From NCBI GenBank assembly GCA_036734385.1, contig DAIMYQ010000003.1:50101-114100 (forward strand): a DNA stretch of 64,000 bases. Direction: 5' to 3'. The DNA comes from JAAYPI01 sp036734385. GTDB taxonomy: Bacteria > Bacteroidota > Bacteroidia > Bacteroidales > Paludibacteraceae. The notes beneath the pieces were generated by a model. The model was not told the origin of the DNA. It was given only the letters and a program-made list of their open reading frames with translations, and searched no databases. Positions 1 to 8,782 of the stretch are shown one piece after another (the stretch's first letter is position 1; each line of letters opens with the position of its first letter). The translations under genes were made by a program, and so were the position numbers.

Positions 1-607
1 AAGATACGAACAAATGCGAAAAGTCTTCCTGTTCTTTTGCCAAATACGTCTGAAATTTCAATCCTTTAGCCATTTCGATATTTGTCCTTCCATCGTCAAT
101 AAACAAACTTTCTTGAGGAAGGATGGCGGAGTCTCGAATCATAAAATCAAATATTTCCTTTGCCGGTTTGTTTTGATGTATCTCATAAGACAAGTAACAT
201 TTGTCAAAATAATCAGATAAATTATGCCCGTCCTTTTCAAAATACTTGCGTTTTATTTCCGGAAAGTGGATTGCATTTGTATTGCTAAGCATAAACACTT
301 TGTAGCTTTTTTTCAGTTCAAGGAGCAAATCCAATTTTTTTTGTGGAATATCCAACAAGAAGGCAAACCATGCTTCTTTTATTTCTTCATCATCAATATT
401 TTTCTTTACTTTTTCCCTTATTATTGCGTAAAATTTCTCGGGGCTAATAGTACCTCTTTCTAACTGGAGGAAAAAATCAGCTTGAACATATTCGCCAATA
501 AAATTTTCCACATCCTCAAATCCCAACTTTTTAAAAGCATTGATGCAAGCCTGCTTATTCAAATCAATAAGGACTCCGCCCATATCAAAAACTATATTTT
601 TCAGCAT
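1..607 (-). CDS. HAD-superfamily hydrolase, C-terminus cut by the window edge
   Basis: Translating the minus strand from the ATG at 605-607 gives an open frame that runs off the left edge after about 200 residues. Residues 5-12 read I-V-F-D-M-G-G-V, the HAD motif I nucleophile region. An S-N-T motif II follows (V-F-M-L-S-N-T-N), and F-I-D-D-G-R-T-N near the edge is motif IV. This order fits subfamily IA (YihX-like, FMN or sugar phosphatases acting in the cytosol). The substrate cannot be told from sequence. A tRNA promoter lies just upstream on the opposite strand. The last few residues and the stop are missing. Confidence 0.85.
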   Translation of the reverse strand, partial: MLKNIVFDMGGVLIDLNKQACINAFKKLGFEDVENFIGEYVQADFFLQLERGTISPEKFYAIIREKVKKNIDDEEIKEAWFAFLLDIPQKKLDLLLELKKSYKVFMLSNTNAIHFPEIKRKYFEKDGHNLSDYFDKCYLSYEIHQNKPAKEIFDFMIRDSAILPQESLFIDDGRTNIEMAKGLKFQTYLAKEQEDFSHLFVS

Positions 608-621
608 ATTTTGATGTAAAA

Positions 622-653
622 TTTGTCGATTTTCAAAAAAAAAATTACCTTTG
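622..653 (+). promoter_or_regulatory. Promoter of the CAT tRNA gene
   Basis: A TTTG at 622-625 (-33 element) and TACCTTTG at 646-653 (-7 element, consensus TAnnTTTG) are separated by 20 nt. This is the best match to the Bacteroidetes housekeeping promoter in this part of the window. Transcription would start about 30 nt before the mature tRNA. Confidence 0.75.
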
Positions 654-691
654 TCTCCGCTTCTTAGGAAGCAGACAATTAATTTTGTTTC

Positions 692-768
692 GGGCCTATA
701 GCTCAGTTGGTTAGAGCACCGGACTCATAACCCGTAGGTCCTTGGTTCAAGTCCAAGTGGGCCCACCA
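692..768 (+). tRNA. tRNA with CAT anticodon, probably tRNA-Ile2 (lysidine-modified)
   Basis: A full cloverleaf with encoded CCA can be drawn. The acceptor is GGGCCTA/TGGGCCC, the D-stem GCTC/GAGC, the anticodon loop CTCATAA, and the T-arm CTTGG-TTCAAGT-CCAAG. It is not initiator tRNA, because position 1 pairs with 72 and the anticodon stem lacks the three G-C pairs. C4-G69 and C5-G68 are the pairs used by TilS to recognise tRNA-Ile2 in E. coli, and the T-loop matches E. coli Ile2. Elongator Met remains possible. The anticodon stem is weak at its ends (C-T and A-C). Confidence 0.93.
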
Positions 769-772
769 AATG

Positions 773-802
773 AAAAAGGAGAGTTTATGCTCTTCTTTTT
801 TT
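773..802 (+). terminator. Terminator of the tRNA gene; the rest of the gap to 1096 is empty
   Basis: AAAAGGAGAG pairs with CTCTTCTTTT (one G-U) around a 6-nt loop and runs into a T tract. The 328-base stretch from 769 to 1096 otherwise holds only A+T-rich DNA and the promoter box of the next operon. Confidence 0.7.
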
Positions 803-1036
803 ATTTAAGTCATCTTTAGGAAAACCCTTAGCTTTTTCAGCTTCCTTCAAGGTGCAAAGAAACAACATTTTGAAAAGACTAACCATCCTTTTGTTACATT
901 TATTTCTATCTCAGAAAATTTGATAATTGTTTTTCATTTTCTTTAATCAAAGAAATGGAAAATTTTCTTGTTTCAATTCGTACTCTTTTTTTAATAAATT
1001 AAGAAATAGAGATATAATTTTTTAGAATAAAAACAC

Positions 1037-1044
1037 TAGCTTTG
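1037..1044 (+). promoter_or_regulatory. Promoter -7 box for the oad genes
   Basis: TAGCTTTG matches TAnnTTTG 53 nt before the start of the OadG-like gene. No clear -33 TTG lies at the right distance, so only the -7 element is called. Confidence 0.45.
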
Positions 1045-1096
1045 TTAACTGTTATTATGTCCTGAATTTGAACTAAGAACCGATAAGTATTTCATT

Positions 1097-1354
1097 ATGG
1101 GAAATTTAGAATTTGCATTAATATTGATCGTCATAGGTGTAATTGTGGTACTTCTGATATTGATAATAATTACGCAAGGGTTGACTATTTTTATTAACAA
1201 ATACATACCAGAAAAATCTACTGTTGTTAGTAAAAAAGAAAAAAATGTTCAACAGAACGTTGTTAACCCTACTATTGCTGAAGTTATTAGTCAAGCTGTG
1301 GGTATTATTACCAACGACAAAGGAAAAGTAATCGGCATAGAAAAAATTAAATAA
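1097..1354 (+). CDS. OadG-like gamma subunit of a sodium-pumping decarboxylase
   Basis: An 85-residue protein with one N-terminal membrane helix (about residues 6-33, rich in I, L and V). A short charged linker and a C-terminal tail ending V-I-G-I-E-K-I-K follow. This is the size and layout of OadG/MmdD subunits, which anchor the carboxyltransferase to the membrane part of biotin-dependent Na+ pumps. The gene lies 23 nt upstream of the carboxyltransferase subunit, the usual order. Sequence identity in this family is low, so the call leans on topology and neighbour. The minus-strand reading frame over the same DNA is a shadow. Confidence 0.75.
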   Translation: MGNLEFALILIVIGVIVVLLILIIITQGLTIFINKYIPEKSTVVSKKEKNVQQNVVNPTIAEVISQAVGIITNDKGKVIGIEKIK

Positions 1355-1377
1355 CAACAATAAATAAGACAACAGAA

Positions 1378-2955
1378 ATGGAAAGAGAAATCAAGTTTTG
1401 TTTAGTATATAGGGACATGTGGCAAAGTGCTGGAAAGTACGTACCGCGGGTTGATCAGTTGGTTCGTGTAGCTCCCGAAATAATCAATATGGGTTGTTTT
1501 GCTCGTGTGGAAACTAATGGAGGAGGATTTGAACAAGTCAATTTATTGTTTGGCGAAAATCCTAACGTGGCAGTTCGTCAATGGTGTAAACCTTTCAGAG
1601 AAGCCGGAATTCAAACTCAATTGCTTGATCGTACCTTAAACGGGTTGCGCATGAGTCCTGTTCCAGTGGACGTTCGTAAGTTGTTTTACAAAGTAAAAAA
1701 AGCACAAGGGACAGATATCGCACGTTCTTTTTGCGGATTAAATGATCCTCGTAATATCATTGCTTCCATTAAATATGCAAAAGAAGCCGGAATGATTGCT
1801 CAGGCAGCGTTGTCCATCACGGTATCTAAAGTTCATACAGTTGAGTATTATTGCAACCTTGCTGATGAATTAATCGCTAATGGTGCTGATGAAATTTGTT
1901 TAAAAGATATGGCCGGTATCGGAAGACCTGCTTCCTTAGGAAAAATTGTATCCTACATCAAAACAAAATATCCTCAAATTATAGTTCAATATCACGGACA
2001 AACTGGTCCCGGATTTACTCCCGCATCTATTCTTGAGGTATGTAGGGCAGGATGTGATATAATTGATGTTGGAATGGAACCTCTGTCATGGGGAACAGGG
2101 CATGCAGATGTAATCATGGTGCGTGAAATGTTGAAAGATGCGGGTTTCAAAGTGCCTGAAATCAATATGGATGCTTATATGAAAGCTCGTGCCTTGACAC
2201 AAGAATTTATGGATGATTTCTTGGGATATTTCATTCCTGAATCAAATCGTCGTTTACAATCGCTACTCATCGGTCCAGGACTTCCAGGCGGTATGATGGG
2301 TAGTTTGATGAATGACTTAAAGGATAATTTGACGGTTATAAATAAGTCTTTTCAGAAACAAGGAAAACCTGAAATTACAACAGGTGATTTGTTGATTCGT
2401 TTGTTTGATGAAGTCGCTTATGTCTGGCCACGAGTAGGTTTTCCTCCATTAGTAACACCATATTCTCAATATGTAAAGAATCTTGCCATTTTTAATATTA
2501 TGCAAATGGCAAATGGTCAAGAACGTTGGACAATGATTCCTGATGTTGTTTGGGATATGATTCTAGGTAAATCCGGTAAATTACCCGGTGAGGTTGCACC
2601 TGAGATTGTTGAATTGGCAAAACAACAAAATCGTGAATTTTTTACTGGTGATCCCCAGTCTTTGTTTCCTGACAAATTGGAAGATTTCCGCAAAGAGATG
2701 AAAGAATCAGGGTGGGATTGCGGAAAAGACGATGAAGAATTGTTTGAGTTGGCAATGCATCCCGAACAATACCGTGCTTATAAATCAGGAAAAGCAAAGG
2801 CTAATTTCAATGCTGAACTTGCAAAAGAAAAAGCCAAGAAGAATCCTCCAATTGTAGCTCATTCTGCTCCTTTGCCTGAGACGTTAACCATAAACGTAGA
2901 TGGAGGAGTATATAAAGTTGCCATTGCTTATGGCAATGAAGTAAAAAACAATTAA
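1378..2955 (+). CDS. Carboxyltransferase (alpha) subunit of a biotin-dependent oxaloacetate/acyl-CoA decarboxylase
   Basis: 525 residues. The N-terminal TIM-barrel carboxyltransferase domain (about 1-290) carries Y-R-D-M-W-Q-S in place of the classic R-D-x-x-Q-S, the F-C-G-L-N-D-P-R segment, and L-K-D-M-A-G with the lysine that is carbamylated in this family. The metal-site region reads Q-Y-H-G-Q-T-G, so the usual H-x-H is not seen in a plain reading. The PYC_OADA-like conserved domain occupies about 300-470. The protein stops where a biotinyl domain would begin (V-D-G-G-V-Y-K-V-A), so the biotin carrier must be another protein. Neither that carrier nor a beta subunit follows, since the next gene converges. 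Oxaloacetate, methylmalonyl-CoA and pyruvate are all possible substrates. Confidence 0.8.
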   Translation: MEREIKFCLVYRDMWQSAGKYVPRVDQLVRVAPEIINMGCFARVETNGGGFEQVNLLFGENPNVAVRQWCKPFREAGIQTQLLDRTLNGLRMSPVPVDVRKLFYKVKKAQGTDIARSFCGLNDPRNIIASIKYAKEAGMIAQAALSITVSKVHTVEYYCNLADELIANGADEICLKDMAGIGRPASLGKIVSYIKTKYPQIIVQYHGQTGPGFTPASILEVCRAGCDIIDVGMEPLSWGTGHADVIMVREMLKDAGFKVPEINMDAYMKARALTQEFMDDFLGYFIPESNRRLQSLLIGPGLPGGMMGSLMNDLKDNLTVINKSFQKQGKPEITTGDLLIRLFDEVAYVWPRVGFPPLVTPYSQYVKNLAIFNIMQMANGQERWTMIPDVVWDMILGKSGKLPGEVAPEIVELAKQQNREFFTGDPQSLFPDKLEDFRKEMKESGWDCGKDDEELFELAMHPEQYRAYKSGKAKANFNAELAKEKAKKNPPIVAHSAPLPETLTINVDGGVYKVAIAYGNEVKNN

Positions 2956-2984
2956 AAAATCAGAGGGCTACTCGAATAAAAAAT

Positions 2985-3020
2985 AAAAGGGATGTTCTAT
3001 ACCTGTGGAACATCCCTTTT
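2985..3020. terminator. Bidirectional terminator between oadA and the OstA-like gene
   Basis: A perfect 13-bp stem (AAAAGGGATGTTC/GAACATCCCTTTT) with a 10-nt loop, A-rich on one side and T-rich on the other, lies exactly between two convergent genes. Confidence 0.9.
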
Positions 3021-3027
3021 TTATTGC

Positions 3028-4602
3028 CTATTTTTCTTTTCGTTTCTTCTTTTGTGGATTTAGCTTTTTATCAAAAGCGATCTTACTTTTCTTTATGTAA
3101 ATATCTTCCTTGTCTTTAGGACGAAGATCCTCATAATCAATCATATTTTTTAGTGTTACAAGGTTTTTGTCCTTTTTTGTTGGAGGTAACATAGTGCCTG
3201 ATGATTGCGGATACATAACGATTTTTTCAACCTTGTTTTTCTTATTGAGATAGATGGTTAGGAAACCACTTTCCGCTTTGTTTGTTCCTACTTCTTTTAG
3301 GTTGTCTTTAATGTAGTAGATTGATTGAGCATTTCCGACTACATCAATTTTATATAGGTGATTGTTTTTTACGTAACCTGTTATCATTTTTCCCGATATT
3401 TGGTTGTATGTAGCCGTGTCTTCCTTTGAAAGCATGAAGCCCATATCTTCTACAATGAATTTTTCGACACCCCTATTTTTCGAAAATACTTGTATCGTTT
3501 TTCCTGTAATTTGATTTTTATCGCTCCAAATGATAGGAGAGTTATACATATTTAGGATAGAGTCTTTTGTATTATACGCTAAAGAGTCACATAAACCTTG
3601 AAAATCTTTTTGCCAGAATTGAACGTTGTGGCAAGCATTTATATGGGAAATAGTTGAATCTGTACGGTAAAAAATGGTGTCTGCAGTTAGAAATAAAGTG
3701 TCTTTTGAGGAATGTTCGTAAAACGTTGCATGGCGTGTAATAAATCCTTTTTCTTTTTTCTTGTTGAATTTGCCATAATTACCACCTACTGAAATTTGTT
3801 GAACAGAATCCGTTAATAACACATGTGAAAAGGCTTCGGCTATTCCTCTTGCCTTGTCGTAATAAATTGTGTCTCCAACTATTTTTTTGCCACGAGGCTG
3901 TTTAATATAGGATTTTTTAGTAAGCTTTCCGGTTTCTTTTTTCGTGTTATACCATCCCGATTCGGCGTATATTGTTGTACTATCAGATATTATGGTTGAC
4001 GGACCAACAATTTGGGCATACGAAGTAGATGAATTATATATCAAAGAATCTGTTTTCAGGGTGAATTTTTCGTTGGTTAAAACAACACGTTTCTGAAAGG
4101 TGGAAATCTTCGTTTTTGGGTAATAATTACCCTCTATGGAGGTCAAGACATCTCCTTTATCAACCATTTTCCCTGAATTATAATAATGAACTACATTATT
4201 TTTTTTATCATAGTCTAAAAAGTTAGTTGTCAATGTCATCTTTCGATTCACCATTCGGACATTCTTCCTCATTTGAGCCACTTCTGTATTTCCATTATAG
4301 AAAAGATGACTGCCGTATATGGTAAGAGAGTCTGCTTGCACAATTTTTACATTTCCATAGGCATCAATGGAATTTTTTTTCTCGTAAAAAAATGCAGTAT
4401 CACAGTAAAGCAAGAGATTTCCATGTCTAAAACGTACTTTTCCTCTCAAAAATTGACAATCCGTACGTATATTTTGGTCAAAGGAAAGTGTTTCGCAGGA
4501 CTCTAAGAAAACAGTTGATGCTTCTACTGTACCGAAAATGAATAAAAAAAAGAATAAGCAGGAGCAGGAAAGGAGACGTTTCATAAATATTTTCAGTTTC
4601 AT
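3028..4602 (-). CDS. OstA/LptA-like outer-membrane biogenesis protein
   Basis: 524 residues with an N-terminal signal peptide (hydrophobic stretch before the sequence V-E-A-S). It is mostly beta: short strands with recurring patterns such as Y-G-N-V and 'D-S-L-x-Y' are typical of the OstA-like_N (LptA/LptC/LptD jelly-roll) fold, which binds lipopolysaccharide in the periplasm. The C-terminus is very basic (K-K-K-R-K-E-K). In Bacteroidetes this large OstA-like protein sits after SurA-type chaperones, as here: it begins 2 nt after the SurA stop. The start may instead be the second Met (residue 7). It probably takes part in LPS transport to the outer membrane; direct proof from sequence is limited to the fold. 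Confidence 0.75.
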   Translation of the reverse strand: MKLKIFMKRLLSCSCLFFFLFIFGTVEASTVFLESCETLSFDQNIRTDCQFLRGKVRFRHGNLLLYCDTAFFYEKKNSIDAYGNVKIVQADSLTIYGSHLFYNGNTEVAQMRKNVRMVNRKMTLTTNFLDYDKKNNVVHYYNSGKMVDKGDVLTSIEGNYYPKTKISTFQKRVVLTNEKFTLKTDSLIYNSSTSYAQIVGPSTIISDSTTIYAESGWYNTKKETGKLTKKSYIKQPRGKKIVGDTIYYDKARGIAEAFSHVLLTDSVQQISVGGNYGKFNKKKEKGFITRHATFYEHSSKDTLFLTADTIFYRTDSTISHINACHNVQFWQKDFQGLCDSLAYNTKDSILNMYNSPIIWSDKNQITGKTIQVFSKNRGVEKFIVEDMGFMLSKEDTATYNQISGKMITGYVKNNHLYKIDVVGNAQSIYYIKDNLKEVGTNKAESGFLTIYLNKKNKVEKIVMYPQSSGTMLPPTKKDKNLVTLKNMIDYEDLRPKDKEDIYIKKSKIAFDKKLNPQKKKRKEK

Positions 4603-4604
4603 TT

Positions 4605-5954
4605 TTATTTTTTAATCCAATTTGAATACTTGAATTCACAATTGCTGAATTCAGGATCAATATGGATATATGTTTCGGCTTGTTTTTTGATAATCCATTG
4701 TTCTAATACTTCTGCACTTTTTTTGTTAGTTAGTACGGTTTTCAATTCTTGGAAGTCGTCTTCCGGATTTGCCAAATGTGCTTTAATTTTTGATTTTACA
4801 CGAGCGATGGCAACAACTTGTTTTCCCACCTCATTTGTGTAAACAAACGGTTTGGATATTTCGCCGATGTTGAGTGAATATATTTCTTTTGCAATTTCTG
4901 CGGGAAGTTCTTGATATTGAAATTTAGAATTCCCTACAGTTTTATTAATCATTAAACCTCCATTTTGTTTAGTGTTTTTATCTTCGGAATATTTTAATAC
5001 GGTTTGTTCAAAGGTAATTTTTCCTTTCCTTATTTCTTGGCTAAGGCTATCCAATTTTTTCATGGCAACGTTTTTTTGTTCGTAAGAAATTTGGGGTTTT
5101 AGTAAAATGTGTCTACAGTTCACTTGGTCGCCCTTCTTCTCAATCAACTGAATAATATGGTATCCAAATTCAGTTTCGATAATGCGTGACACTTTGGTCG
5201 GATCATAAAGAGAAAAAGCTGCATTGGCGAATTCTGGAGTTAGCATTCCTTTTCCTTTAAATCCTAGTTCGCCCCCTTGTAAGGCTGAACCCCTATCTTC
5301 GGAATATAAAATAGCCAAGGTTGAAAATTGATATTCACCGGATTCTATCTTTTCACGGAAATCGCGTAATTGACTTTTTACTCGTTCTTTTTCGGCATTA
5401 GTAATTTCAGGCGAAACAACCACAACTTGAACTTCTACTTGTTCCGGAACAGTTGGAATGCTATCTTTAGGCAGTCCAGCATAGAATTTATTAATATCTT
5501 GAGGTGTTACTTTTATATTCTTGGTAATTCTTTGTTGCATTTCTTGCATTAACATTTGTTCCGAAACTACTTTAGTGAGGTCTTCTCGCATTTTAGACAT
5601 TGGTTTATTGAAATATTCCTCCACCTTTTCTTTTGACCCTAGGTGTTCAGTGAAATATTGAATTCTTCCATCAACCTGTTGTTTAATGGTTGACTCGGAA
5701 ACCTCTACGCTGTCAATTTTGGCTTGTGCTATAAACAGTTTTTGTAAAGCCATTTGTTCAGCGACAGTACAATATGGGTCACCTTCAAATTTTGTTTTTT
5801 CGTATTTCATCCTCATGATTTCTGTCTCAATTTCCGATTTGAGTATTGGTTCATCACCAACCACCCAGACTACTTTGTCAACTACAAGATTTTGAGCTGA
5901 TAATTCAAGAGATGTAAATAATAAGAAAATGAGAAGAAGAGGTTTGTTTAACAT
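4605..5954 (-). CDS. surA: SurA-like periplasmic chaperone / parvulin peptidyl-prolyl isomerase
   Basis: 449 residues with signal peptide M-L-N-K-P-L-L-L-I-F ending L-S-A-Q. A SurA N-terminal chaperone region (about 20-165) is followed by two parvulin (PpiC) domains. The first holds G-G-E-L-G-F-K-G-K-G and F-G-Y-H-I-I-Q-L; the second begins C-R-H-I-L-L-K-P and has N-G-G-L-M-I. It helps fold outer-membrane beta-barrel proteins. The gene lies in the minus-strand run guaB - PpiC - lipoprotein - surA - ostA, with 12 nt or less on either side, so it is probably cotranscribed. Length and layout match E. coli SurA (428 residues). Confidence 0.88.
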   Translation of the reverse strand: MLNKPLLLIFLLFTSLELSAQNLVVDKVVWVVGDEPILKSEIETEIMRMKYEKTKFEGDPYCTVAEQMALQKLFIAQAKIDSVEVSESTIKQQVDGRIQYFTEHLGSKEKVEEYFNKPMSKMREDLTKVVSEQMLMQEMQQRITKNIKVTPQDINKFYAGLPKDSIPTVPEQVEVQVVVVSPEITNAEKERVKSQLRDFREKIESGEYQFSTLAILYSEDRGSALQGGELGFKGKGMLTPEFANAAFSLYDPTKVSRIIETEFGYHIIQLIEKKGDQVNCRHILLKPQISYEQKNVAMKKLDSLSQEIRKGKITFEQTVLKYSEDKNTKQNGGLMINKTVGNSKFQYQELPAEIAKEIYSLNIGEISKPFVYTNEVGKQVVAIARVKSKIKAHLANPEDDFQELKTVLTNKKSAEVLEQWIIKKQAETYIHIDPEFSNCEFKYSNWIKK

Positions 5955-5966
5955 GATGTCAGACTT

Positions 5967-6812
5967 TTATTTTTTGTTGAAGAAGGTAATTTTTTTCTTT
6001 TTTAAAGCATTGTTATATAAATTGTCTTGAAATTCATTTATAAAATGTGTTTTTTCCCTGTGAGCTAAAATGTTGGCTATTTTTTGTTGTGCAATTTCAT
6101 ATGGTTCAACAGTTCCGGGCGAGCACTTTCCTGTGATTCGCAAGAAATAGCGATAAGAACTGTCTTTTTGTGTAATAAATCCACGTGTTAACATGGGATC
6201 ATTAGAATCCATGTGTTGTGGTAACAGTTTGTCTATCTTATAGAAGAGAGTCCAAGAATCCATGAATATATTGTATGAAGATGCGTACTTAATACAATAT
6301 TTTTCGATATGTTCGAGCGATACATCATTAATTTCAGTAAGCCATTTCGCGAGTTGTTCTTGGTTAGGTGCATTACTCGGAAGTTTGATATAAATACCTT
6401 TTATGATAGGTTCATCCAAGATGAAATTTTCCTTTTCTTTTTCGTACACATCTTGAGACTCTTCTTGGCTGATATTCTTTAAATTTTGATTAATAAGACC
6501 TTGTTGGTATTCATTTATAATCAATTCTTTTCGATATTCTTCTGTAAGTTTATCAATTTTTTCAGACGATTTAATATTTTCATCTGCTTTTTCGAATAAC
6601 AAAACATTAATAGCCCATTTCTTCTTATAGTTTTCGACAAATGCGATACTATCTGTGTCCGATAATTTTTCTGGAAGTATTTTTTCAATATCCTCTTGGT
6701 ACAAAACTTCTCCATTAACTTCCATTACGGGAGTTTTTTTTGAATCAAAGCTTGATTTATGACAAGAGGATGCCAATAACAAAAATGAGAATATAATTAT
6801 CTCTTTTCGCAT
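5967..6812 (-). CDS. SurA-N-like lipoprotein without an isomerase domain
   Basis: 281 residues. The start M-R-K-E-I-I-I-F-S-F-L-L-L-A-S-S-C is a lipoprotein signal with the lipobox cysteine at about residue 17. The next segment (P-V-M-E-V-N-G-E-V-L-Y-Q-E-D) is the opening strand-helix of SurA/PpiC chaperone domains, and a long charged helical region follows. No parvulin signature (G-G-x-L or F-G-Y-H) is seen. It sits between two true parvulin chaperones with 4 nt and 12 nt spacing. The likely role is a membrane-tethered periplasmic chaperone acting with its neighbours; that role is inference. Confidence 0.7.
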   Translation of the reverse strand: MRKEIIIFSFLLLASSCHKSSFDSKKTPVMEVNGEVLYQEDIEKILPEKLSDTDSIAFVENYKKKWAINVLLFEKADENIKSSEKIDKLTEEYRKELIINEYQQGLINQNLKNISQEESQDVYEKEKENFILDEPIIKGIYIKLPSNAPNQEQLAKWLTEINDVSLEHIEKYCIKYASSYNIFMDSWTLFYKIDKLLPQHMDSNDPMLTRGFITQKDSSYRYFLRITGKCSPGTVEPYEIAQQKIANILAHREKTHFINEFQDNLYNNALKKKKITFFNKK

Positions 6813-6816
6813 TCTT

Positions 6817-8757
6817 TTATTTAATAGTTTCTAGCACTTCCTTGTTGATAGTAACGGGAAATTTTGCTCTCAATAATTTTACCCATTCTTGGTCTAAATA
6901 GTTTTGATAATCGCTTGTTACAATTCCTTTGATATCTAAATAACTTTTAGGATATTCCTTTTGTATTTCTCCTGAAGTAAATACATTGGGAAAATTTTTA
7001 TTTTCAGGTAATTTACCAGCCTTGAAAACTAAATGATCCACCACCTTGTTAGATCCTTTGGCGTAAAGCCCTGTTTCTATCTTAATGTTAGTTTGTCCAT
7101 CCACATTTAGATTCTTTTTTAGGTAGTAATTAACAGAATCGGCAGGGTAACTTTTAATTATTTTTTTTGCAGCCTTTTCTATTTTCTTAGAAGAGCAATA
7201 GATAATCTTGCCTTTAAAACGAGGACTATCCCATTTGTAGTTCAATTTGTTTTTTTCAAAATATTTCTTTAGTCCTTCCGTGTCATTGGATGCCTTTTCC
7301 CATATTTTTTGGTTGCTAATATTGAAAAGCAATATCCCGTCTTTGTATTCTTTCATTAGAAGCCCAAAGTCTTTGTATTTGTTTTCTAGGTTGCTGTTTT
7401 CGTAATCAAATATAGCATTGTTACAAAGTCTTTCAGCTTTTTGAGCAACAAAGTTTGCTGTATTTTTGTTTGTTGACTCGGAATTTTTAGTAATGTAATT
7501 CACTAAATCTGATTGTAAGACAGTTTTATCGGCAAAAGAACAAATAGGTAATTTTAATTCTGAGCCTTTTGCTAAGAAAGTTGAATCAGTTGCCTTATTT
7601 TTTTCAAGTAATGCGATTATAGCTTTTTGATTTTCGCGAAACTCTTTGAAATTATATTCTTTTTTTAGTTTGTTTACAAAACTTGTAGCAATGATATATG
7701 ATCTTTCGTCTGATTTGATAACAGATTCTATTTGGGGAGTCATTTCTTCTATCTTCGGAATATCCCGTTTATCCAGTAATTTGATAATGTGCCATCCGTA
7801 GCTTGTTGCGAGTGGAGCAGAAATGTCACCTTTCTTTTTTAGTGCAAAAGCTGCTTCTTCAAATTCAGGATTGGTTTTTCCCGTTCCAACCCAAGGAAGT
7901 TCTCCTCCCTTTTGTGCCGTGCCATGATCGTCAGAGTTGGCTTTTGCCATTTCTTCGAAATTTGCACCATTTACCAATTCTTTGTACATATCAAAAACGC
8001 CTTTCTTTATCTCTTTTTTGGTACTATCGGTGGCATCCGTAGGAACACGTTTCATTATGTGGGCAACTAAAACTTCCCCTGGAGATTTACGTTTTTCATT
8101 TACTTTGATTATGTGATATCCGAACCGAGTTCGAATTGGACCGGTTATTTCCCCAACAGGTGTTGCATAAGCAGCTTTTTCGAATGGATAAACAACCATC
8201 ATTCCTGTAATATATCCTAGTTTTCCACTATTTTCGCGAGCAGAAGGATCTTCTGATACTTCTTTTGCTACTTTCTCAAATTTTTCTCCGTTGAGAATTC
8301 TTTTTTTTGCGGCAACAGCTTTTTTATAGGCTTCTAACGTGTCCTTTGGTGAGGCATCGGACTCAAGCGTAAATAATATATGGCTTACATTGACGTCTTC
8401 TAATAGATGGCTATACTCTTCTTTGACAAATTGCTCTTTTTTTTCGTTGTCTGTTAGGTATGGCTTTATCAAGTAGTCTCGATAACCAAGCAGCTCATCG
8501 TGGAAGCTTTTTGCAGTATCCATTTTCAAATTATATGCTTCGGCTACTTTTAATTTAAAATTCACAAATAGTTCTGCATAATCGGATATTGAAATCTTTT
8601 CGTAATTTGAACCTGCATTATTTTTTTTGTAGTAATATTCAAATTCATCTTTGTAAATAGGTTTATTGTCTATTGTCATTACAACTTCTTTTACGTCTTC
8701 CGCAAAGGAAAGTCCGGCATATAGACAAAGAAAAGATATTAAAAAAAGTTTTTTCAT
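6817..8757 (-). CDS. Periplasmic PpiC/SurA-family isomerase with two parvulin domains
   Basis: 646 residues from the ATG at 8757. An in-frame GTG at 8793 would add 12 basic residues, but M-K-K-L-F-L-I-S-F-L at 8757 starts a clean signal peptide ending L-S-F-A, so that start was chosen. Two parvulin domains follow the N-terminal chaperone helices. The first has V-S-H-I-L-F, S-G-K-L-G-Y-I and F-G-Y-H-I-I-K; the second has A-H-I-M, G-G-E-L-P-W-V and Y-G-W-H-I-I-K. The C-terminal third is a second helical chaperone-like segment without motifs I recognise. First of three chaperone genes downstream of guaB. Confidence 0.85.
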   Translation of the reverse strand: MKKLFLISFLCLYAGLSFAEDVKEVVMTIDNKPIYKDEFEYYYKKNNAGSNYEKISISDYAELFVNFKLKVAEAYNLKMDTAKSFHDELLGYRDYLIKPYLTDNEKKEQFVKEEYSHLLEDVNVSHILFTLESDASPKDTLEAYKKAVAAKKRILNGEKFEKVAKEVSEDPSARENSGKLGYITGMMVVYPFEKAAYATPVGEITGPIRTRFGYHIIKVNEKRKSPGEVLVAHIMKRVPTDATDSTKKEIKKGVFDMYKELVNGANFEEMAKANSDDHGTAQKGGELPWVGTGKTNPEFEEAAFALKKKGDISAPLATSYGWHIIKLLDKRDIPKIEEMTPQIESVIKSDERSYIIATSFVNKLKKEYNFKEFRENQKAIIALLEKNKATDSTFLAKGSELKLPICSFADKTVLQSDLVNYITKNSESTNKNTANFVAQKAERLCNNAIFDYENSNLENKYKDFGLLMKEYKDGILLFNISNQKIWEKASNDTEGLKKYFEKNKLNYKWDSPRFKGKIIYCSSKKIEKAAKKIIKSYPADSVNYYLKKNLNVDGQTNIKIETGLYAKGSNKVVDHLVFKAGKLPENKNFPNVFTSGEIQKEYPKSYLDIKGIVTSDYQNYLDQEWVKLLRAKFPVTINKEVLETIK

Positions 8758-8782
8758 GATGCGTTTTTTATGTTTGATTTTT

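Noticed and set aside
785..868. A 27-codon minus-strand frame after the tRNA
   Set aside because: It overlaps the tRNA terminator and shows no composition or motif of a real gene.
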